Assembly: GCA_039029395.1 (NCBI GenBank)
Contig: JBCCGG010000025.1
Coordinates: forward strand, 24,960 to 88,959
DNA: 64,000 nt
Reading direction: 5' to 3'
DNA from: JBCCGG01 sp039029395
GTDB taxonomy: Bacteria > Pseudomonadota > Alphaproteobacteria > Kiloniellales > JAKSDN01
Positions 59,553 to 64,000 of the stretch are shown here, piece after piece. Numbering within the stretch: the stretch's first letter is position 1; each line of letters starts with the position of its first letter. The notes under the pieces were generated by a model, which worked only from the letters and a program-made list of their open reading frames with translations, was not told the origin of the DNA and ran no database searches. Both the position numbers and the translations under genes were made by a program.

Positions 59553-60448
59553 GCGCAGAGGTCGGGCTTTGGGCGCGCCAGCCGGCCAACCTGCGTGGCG
59601 CCGTTTGGATGACCCTGGCGGCCTGCGGCTTCACCCTCAACGCGGCGTTGGTCAAGAGCCTCTCGGCCACCGGCATGGACGTCTTCCAGATCGCCTTCGC
59701 CCGTGCCCTCTTCGCCCTGGCGGCGCTCCTGCCCTTGCTGTGGCGCAGCGGTGTCCGCCAGCTTAGGACGCGCCACCCCTGGATCCACTTCCTGCGCAGC
59801 GTTTCGGGCGCCTTGGCCATGTTGGGCGGCTTCTACGCGATCACCGTGCTGCCGCTCGCCGCCTTTACCGCGCTGTCCTTCACAACGCCGCTTTTTACCG
59901 TCGTGATGGCCGTTCTCCTGATCGGTGAGAGGGTGCGCTGGCGGCGCTGGAGCGCGACTGGGGTCGGCTTTCTGGGCGTCCTGATCATGGTCCGGCCGGG
60001 CGCCGAGACCTTCGAGTTGGCCGCGTTGATCGCGCTCGGTATGGCCTTCGGCATCGCCTTCGCGGTCACCCTGCTGAAGCGCTTTCCCGAGGGCGAGAGT
60101 CAGGTCGCGATGTTGTTCTACTTCTCGATCGCCTCGATCCTGGTGGCCGGGATACCGGCCGCCGCGGTGTGGCAGACGCCGAGCCTCTTGGAGTGGGGGC
60201 TGCTGGCAATGGTCGGGCTGCTCGGTGTCGCCTCCCAGGCGCTCTTGATCCGCGCCTATCGGACCGGCGAGGCCAGCTTCGTCGCGCCTTTCGACTACAC
60301 CAAGCTGCTGCTCGCAGGTCTGCTCGGCTTTTTGCTGTTCGGAGAGGTGCCGGACGCAACCGGCCTGGTCGGCGCCGCGGTGATCGTTGCCTCGACGGTC
60401 TATATCGCTCGGCGCGAGGCCCAGCTTAAGACCAAATCTCGATACTAA
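59549..60448 (+). CDS. DMT superfamily (EamA) transporter 2
   Basis: 299 residues from GTG 59549. Same ten-helix EamA architecture (AACGFTLNAALVKSLSATG; GVGFLGVLIMVRPGAETFEL; ASFVAPFDYTKLLLAGLLGF). It resembles copy 1 in the YARLPFVALL/YTKLLLAGLL block, consistent with an old tandem duplication. The last eight codons (LKTKSRY and stop) come from the terminal repeat of an inserted MITE-like element, so the original C-terminus has been replaced. Confidence 0.88.
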   Translation: MSAEVGLWARQPANLRGAVWMTLAACGFTLNAALVKSLSATGMDVFQIAFARALFALAALLPLLWRSGVRQLRTRHPWIHFLRSVSGALAMLGGFYAITVLPLAAFTALSFTTPLFTVVMAVLLIGERVRWRRWSATGVGFLGVLIMVRPGAETFELAALIALGMAFGIAFAVTLLKRFPEGESQVAMLFYFSIASILVAGIPAAAVWQTPSLLEWGLLAMVGLLGVASQALLIRAYRTGEASFVAPFDYTKLLLAGLLGFLLFGEVPDATGLVGAAVIVASTVYIARREAQLKTKSRY

Positions 60449-60696
60449 ACATCCATCTCACTGCGCTCCGAAGCCCGCTGGTTAGGAGCGGGCGGCGCCG
60501 TGGTGCCAACCCACCACAAGCCGCCCGCGACGCGGCCAATCGGGCTTCGGAGCGCAACCTCCGGTGGGGCCTTGCGGCCCTCCGGAGGGCGTTGCGGCGC
60601 TTGCCCGATGCTGGAGCATCGCGCCGCGCGCCGCTCCTACCCGGAGGGCCGCTATGCCCCATGAGATGGGTGTTTAGTATTGAGACTTGGTCTTAA
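60426..60696. mobile_element. MITE-like non-coding element with 35-base terminal inverted repeats
   Basis: The termini at 60426-60460 and 60662-60696 are inverted copies matching at 32 of 35 positions; both begin TTAAGACCAA. Inside are further perfect inverted repeats: TGCGCTCCGAAGCCCG (60462-60477) with its complement at 60541-60556, GCGGGCGGC/GCCGCCCGC (60488-60496/60520-60528) and GCGGCCCTCCGG/CCGGAGGGCCGC (60574-60585/60641-60652). No ORF. The ends supply the stop codons of both flanking genes. A TA at 60427-60428 and 60694-60695 could be a target duplication of the IS630 type, though TTAA symmetry makes this ambiguous. Confidence 0.75.
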
Positions 60697-61052
60697 CCGT
60701 CGGGCCGCAGAGCCGCGCGGGCCTGGGCCCGGTGGTGATCCTTGATTGCCGGCGCCACGGTGCGGAGCGCAGTCGCCAGGACCGCAGCATCGTCGCTGTA
60801 GCCGAAGACCGCCAAAAAGTCGGGAATCATATCGGCCGGCATGACGAAATAGGCCAATGCGCCGAACAGCACCGCCTTCACATAGATCGGTGTCTCGGGA
60901 TCCCGGGTGCAGTAGTAGGCCGCCACCGCGTCGTCGACGAAGGGCACATAGCCCAGGGTGCGCTTGACCTTGGGCCAGAAGCCCCGGGCAACCCGGACGC
61001 GGTCGCGCTCCAAGTGGCTCCAGTCGAACCAGGATGTGCCGGTCTCGCTCAT
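60693..61052 (-). CDS. YkvA family (DUF1232) protein
   Basis: 119 residues from ATG 61052 (GAGGG just upstream; ATG 61064 is an alternative). The DUF1232 core is clear: LGYVPFVDDAVAAYYCTRDP and ALAYFVMPADMIPDFLAVFG, a short hydrophobic PxDxIPD segment. Function unknown; probably membrane-associated. Its stop codon lies within the right terminal repeat of the MITE-like element, so the original end may have been altered. Confidence 0.85.
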   Translation of the reverse strand: MSETGTSWFDWSHLERDRVRVARGFWPKVKRTLGYVPFVDDAVAAYYCTRDPETPIYVKAVLFGALAYFVMPADMIPDFLAVFGYSDDAAVLATALRTVAPAIKDHHRAQARAALRPDG

Positions 61053-61190
61053 GGCTACCCTCATATATGGGGAGTCCTACGTGCGATCGCAATCCGTCCG
61101 ATTTTTCAGCTAGATGGCTCGATTCGCCGGAGGGCTTCTGCTATAGAGCGCCCGATTTCGCATCCGTTAAGAGAACCGAGAGGGAGATCC

Positions 61191-61946
61191 ATGGACGTTA
61201 AGGGGCATGCGGCGATCGTCACTGGCGGGGGGTCTGGACTGGGCGCCGAGAGCGCGCGCTTTCTGGCGGCGGCCGGCGCTAAGGTCACGGTCTTGGACCT
61301 CAAGGCCGAGGCGGCCGAAGCGGTCGCCTCAGAGATCGGCGGCCTGGGTCTGACCTGCGACGTCGGGAGCGCCGAGGCCGCCGAGGCAGCGGTCGCCCAG
61401 GCCCGAGAGGCCCACGGGCCCTGCCGGGTGCTGGTCAACTGTGCCGGCATTGCGCCGGCCAAGCGCATCGTCGGGCGCGACGGACCCATGGCGCTCGAGG
61501 CTTTTGAGGCGGTTATTCGCACCAATCTCATCGGCAGCTTCAACCTCATGCGTCTGGCAGCCGCCGATATGGCCGCGGCCGAGCCCCTCGAGGACGGCGA
61601 GCGCGGGGTGATCATCTCGACCTCCTCGATCGCCGCTGGCGAGGGCCAGATGGGCCAAGTCGCCTATGCCGCCTCCAAGGCTGGCATTGTCGGCATGACC
61701 CTGCCGGCCGCGCGTGAGTTCTCGCGTATCGGCATCCGGGTCTTGTGCATCGCCCCGGGCCTGATCGCCACGCCCCTGCTGCTCAACATGCCCCAGGAGG
61801 TCCAAGACAACCTGGCCGGACAGGTGCCCTTTCCCAAGCGCTTCGGCAAGCCTCAGGAGTTCGCCGGCCTGGTCATGCACATGGTCGAGAACACCATGAT
61901 GAACGCCGACGTGATTCGCCTGGACGGCGCCATGCGGATGCAGTAG
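61191..61946 (+). CDS. SDR family 3-hydroxyacyl-CoA dehydrogenase-like protein (HSD17B10 type)
   Basis: 251 residues from ATG 61191 with GAGGGAGA upstream. SDR motifs AAIVTGGGSGLGAESARFL, LVNCAGI, STSSIAAGEGQMGQ and YAASK; the C-terminal PFPKRFGKPQEFAGLV is typical of type II 3-hydroxyacyl-CoA dehydrogenases. It oxidises 3-hydroxyacyl-CoA with NAD+ in fatty acid or branched-chain acid breakdown. Neighbouring acyl-CoA thiolase genes (62.4 kb) support that role. Starts 126 bases beyond the YkvA gene, divergently. Confidence 0.87.
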   Translation: MDVKGHAAIVTGGGSGLGAESARFLAAAGAKVTVLDLKAEAAEAVASEIGGLGLTCDVGSAEAAEAAVAQAREAHGPCRVLVNCAGIAPAKRIVGRDGPMALEAFEAVIRTNLIGSFNLMRLAAADMAAAEPLEDGERGVIISTSSIAAGEGQMGQVAYAASKAGIVGMTLPAAREFSRIGIRVLCIAPGLIATPLLLNMPQEVQDNLAGQVPFPKRFGKPQEFAGLVMHMVENTMMNADVIRLDGAMRMQ

Positions 61947-61990
61947 GTCAACGCTTCCTCAACCGGCCGATTTGTGCGGAGGCAGGAGAT

Positions 61991-62449
61991 ATGATGGAAT
62001 TGAGCCTCCCGGGCCTGAAGTCGAGTATCAATCTGATGGCGCGCGTCCACGACATCGCCCGTTTCAACACCCCGCCCGGGATTCCCGAGCTGGAGGCCGT
62101 GGCGCGCGAGGCCTATGCCCGCATTCCCCGGGATTTGCGCCAGTTTCTCAAGGACGTGGTGATCCAGGTTCAGGACTTTCCGGACGACGAGACCCTCGAA
62201 GATCTGGACTGCGACTCGCCCTTCGAGCTGCTCGGGCTCTATCGGGGGGTCGATCTCAGCCGCAAGAGCGTGCTCGACGCGCCCCAGGACGTCGACCTGA
62301 TCTTTCTTTACCGGCGGCCGATCCTGGACTACTGGTGCGAGAGCGGCGAGGATCTGACCGACTTGGTGCGCCACGTGCTGATCCATGAAATCGGGCACCA
62401 TTTCGGCCTGTCCGACGAGGACATGGAGCGGATCGAGGCCGAAGCCTAG
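61991..62449 (+). CDS. Metallopeptidase family protein (minimal zincin-like)
   Basis: 152 residues. The zinc motif is HEIGHHFGLSDEDM in the last 20 residues (HExxH with a third ligand after GLSD), as in the short metallopeptidase family found in many Alphaproteobacteria and Actinobacteria. ATG 61991 has GGCAGGAG upstream; ATG 61994 and later MAR are alternatives, and the family core begins around FNTPPGIPELEAVA. No signal peptide. Physiological substrate unknown. Overlaps the convergent thiolase by 4 bases. Confidence 0.83.
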   Translation: MMELSLPGLKSSINLMARVHDIARFNTPPGIPELEAVAREAYARIPRDLRQFLKDVVIQVQDFPDDETLEDLDCDSPFELLGLYRGVDLSRKSVLDAPQDVDLIFLYRRPILDYWCESGEDLTDLVRHVLIHEIGHHFGLSDEDMERIEAEA

Positions 62450-63639
62450 CCGGCCGCCTCTAGGGCCAGGGCGGCCCCCTGGCCGACTCCCACGCAAAGC
62501 GTGACCAGAGCCCGCTTTGCGGCGCGGGCCTGAAGCTCCAAGGCCGCCGTGCCGGCCAGGCGCGCGCCGGTCATGCCAAGCGGATGGCCAAGCGCAATCG
62601 CGCCGCCGTTGGGATTGACGTGCTCCGCGTCGTCCGGCAGGCCAAGTCCGCGCAGGCAGGCAAGCGCCTGGGCCGCAAAGGCCTCGTTGAGCTCGATCAC
62701 CTCGAAATCACCGACATCGAGCCCCAGCCGCTGGCACAACTTGCGGCTAGCCGGCACCGGACCCATGCCCATGATCCGCGGCGCGACCCCGGCCGCCGCG
62801 CCGCCCAGCAAGCGGGCAATCGGCGTCAGGCCATGGCGCCGGGCAGCGGCCTCCGAGGCGACGATCAGAGCGGCCGCCCCATCGTTCACGCCCGAGGCAT
62901 TGCCGGCGGTTACCGAGCCGCCGTCGCGAAACGGCGTCGGCAGCGCCGCCAAGCGCGCCAGCGAAGCCTCGGGGCGCGGGTGCTCGTCTTGGTCAACCTG
63001 GCCGTCCGCGAGCTCGAGCGGCGCGATCTCCCGGGCCGAGCGCCCCTCGGCCAGAGCCCGCGCCGCGCGCGTTTGGCTGCGCAGGGCGAAGGCATCTTGA
63101 TCGGCCCGGCTGACCTGATACTCGGCGGCCACATTCTCAGCGGTCTCAGCCATGGAATCGACGCCGTACTGGGCCTTCATCAGCGGATTGATGAAACGCC
63201 AGCCCAGCGTGGTGTCCTGAAGCAATTGGGTTCGGGCGAAGGCACCCTCGGCCTTGGCCAGCACGTAGGGCGCGCGCGACATGCTCTCGACCCCGCCGGC
63301 GACGATCAGCTCGGCCTCACCCGCCTTGATCGCCCGGCCAGCCGCGATCACCGCCTCCAAGCCAGAGGCGCAAAGCCGGTTGACGGTGGTCCCCGGAACG
63401 CTCTCGGGCAGGCCCGCCAGCAGAAGCGCCATGCGCGCCACGTTGCGGTTGTCCTCGCCGGCCTGATTGGCGCATCCGAGGATCAGGTCGTCGAGCGCCT
63501 GCCAGTCCAGCTGCCCGTGGCGGGCCTTCAAGGCGGTCAAGGGCGCTGCCGCCAGATCGTCGGCGCGAACCGAAGAGAGCGCGCCGCCGAATCGGCCGAT
63601 CGGCGTGCGCACAAAATCGCAGATGAAGGCTTCGGTCAT
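62446..63639 (-). CDS. Acetyl-CoA acetyltransferase / 3-oxoadipyl-CoA thiolase-like (PcaF type)
   Basis: 397 residues. Thiolase motifs: active Cys90 in VNRLCASGLEAV, NEAFAAQALACL, GGAIALGHPLGMTGAR with the histidine, and TLCVGVGQGAA with the second cysteine. The RTPIGRFGGALSSVRADDLA start is of the PcaF/acetyl-CoA C-acyltransferase group. It cleaves 3-ketoacyl-CoA with CoA, or 3-oxoadipyl-CoA; a match to PcaF would join it to the PcaC-like gene at 31.9 kb, but distance makes this unsure. Confidence 0.88.
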   Translation of the reverse strand: MTEAFICDFVRTPIGRFGGALSSVRADDLAAAPLTALKARHGQLDWQALDDLILGCANQAGEDNRNVARMALLLAGLPESVPGTTVNRLCASGLEAVIAAGRAIKAGEAELIVAGGVESMSRAPYVLAKAEGAFARTQLLQDTTLGWRFINPLMKAQYGVDSMAETAENVAAEYQVSRADQDAFALRSQTRAARALAEGRSAREIAPLELADGQVDQDEHPRPEASLARLAALPTPFRDGGSVTAGNASGVNDGAAALIVASEAAARRHGLTPIARLLGGAAAGVAPRIMGMGPVPASRKLCQRLGLDVGDFEVIELNEAFAAQALACLRGLGLPDDAEHVNPNGGAIALGHPLGMTGARLAGTAALELQARAAKRALVTLCVGVGQGAALALEAAG

Positions 63640-63670
63640 GGCGTTCCAATTCCTTGAGGTCGCTCACCGC

Positions 63671-64000
<330 letters not shown>

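Noticed and set aside
60460..60660. Structured RNA or CRISPR-like repeat
   Set aside because: The repeats are inverted, not direct and spaced, and they sit inside a pair of terminal inverted repeats, so a MITE-like element explains them better.

Overview
The window is a gene-dense, high-GC chromosomal segment that reads as an alphaproteobacterium, most likely Rhodospirillales-like. The reasons are the GC-rich codon use, Tat-exported solute-binding proteins, an IalB-family protein, a perfect FNR-type site, a PhhA-type phenylalanine hydroxylase and a full qhp (quinohemoprotein amine dehydrogenase) gene set. This placement is an inference from gene content. I see no rRNA, tRNA, CRISPR or phage.

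Layout. 0-7 kb: a partial TcuA-like flavoprotein, an orphan Tat-type peptide-class binding protein, an Anbu proteasome-like peptidase, glutaminase, a double-CDGSH protein and a sulfatase. 6.3-16.5 kb: a qhp operon (divergent regulator qhpR, then qhpA-D-C-B-F-E) ending in a CcmF-like heme-lyase homologue that I do not know as a standard qhp gene; qhpG lies apart at 23.1 kb. 16.5-23 kb: a GbdR/ArgR-type regulator beside an MttB-family methyltransferase, then a leftward group of hydroxyacid dehydrogenase, HisC-like aminotransferase and membrane-anchored hydrolase. 23.1-37 kb: a long rightward catabolic run of qhpG, four tandem paralogous acyl-CoA ligases, a mandelate-racemase homologue with one catalytic lysine changed to arginine, a PcaC-like decarboxylase, an HpaB-type monooxygenase, RidA, DUF1028, an agmatinase-family ureohydrolase and a type I asparaginase.

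37-39 kb is visibly poorer in GC and holds a GST, an SDR and a GST fragment. 39-42 kb is a leftward SDR / DadA-like oxidase / DapA-family aldolase group. 42-45 kb is an ECF sigma factor, its anti-sigma factor and a sulfite-dehydrogenase-like molybdoenzyme with a c-type cytochrome. 45-52 kb has a LysR regulator divergent from a CmuA-like methyltransferase/corrinoid fusion, a transglutaminase-like protein, an IalB-like protein, an FNR box before a 32-residue membrane peptide, a YcxB-hydrolase fusion, a rhodanese and an ArsR/DUF899 pair around a perfect operator. 52-64 kb has phhA, two tandem Tat-type binding proteins with terminators, acetoacetyl-CoA synthetase, two EamA transporters, a MITE-like element of about 271 bp, YkvA, a 3-hydroxyacyl-CoA-dehydrogenase-like SDR, a small metallopeptidase, a thiolase and a partial LivF.

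How they work together. The qhp genes should make a periplasmic amine dehydrogenase carrying cysteine tryptophylquinone and two hemes c; all eight residues expected to be cross-linked in the small subunit are present at the expected spacing. Aldehydes and acids from amine oxidation could feed the downstream CoA-ligase run, but that link is inference. MttB-like and CmuA-like genes point to corrinoid-dependent demethylation of methylated amines or related compounds. PhhA, acetoacetyl-CoA synthetase and thiolase fit aromatic amino acid and ketone-body use. The parts I consider most worth following are the CcmF-like gene in the qhp operon, the ligase/racemase/HpaB/ureohydrolase run, the CmuA-like fusion and the FNR-preceded small protein.
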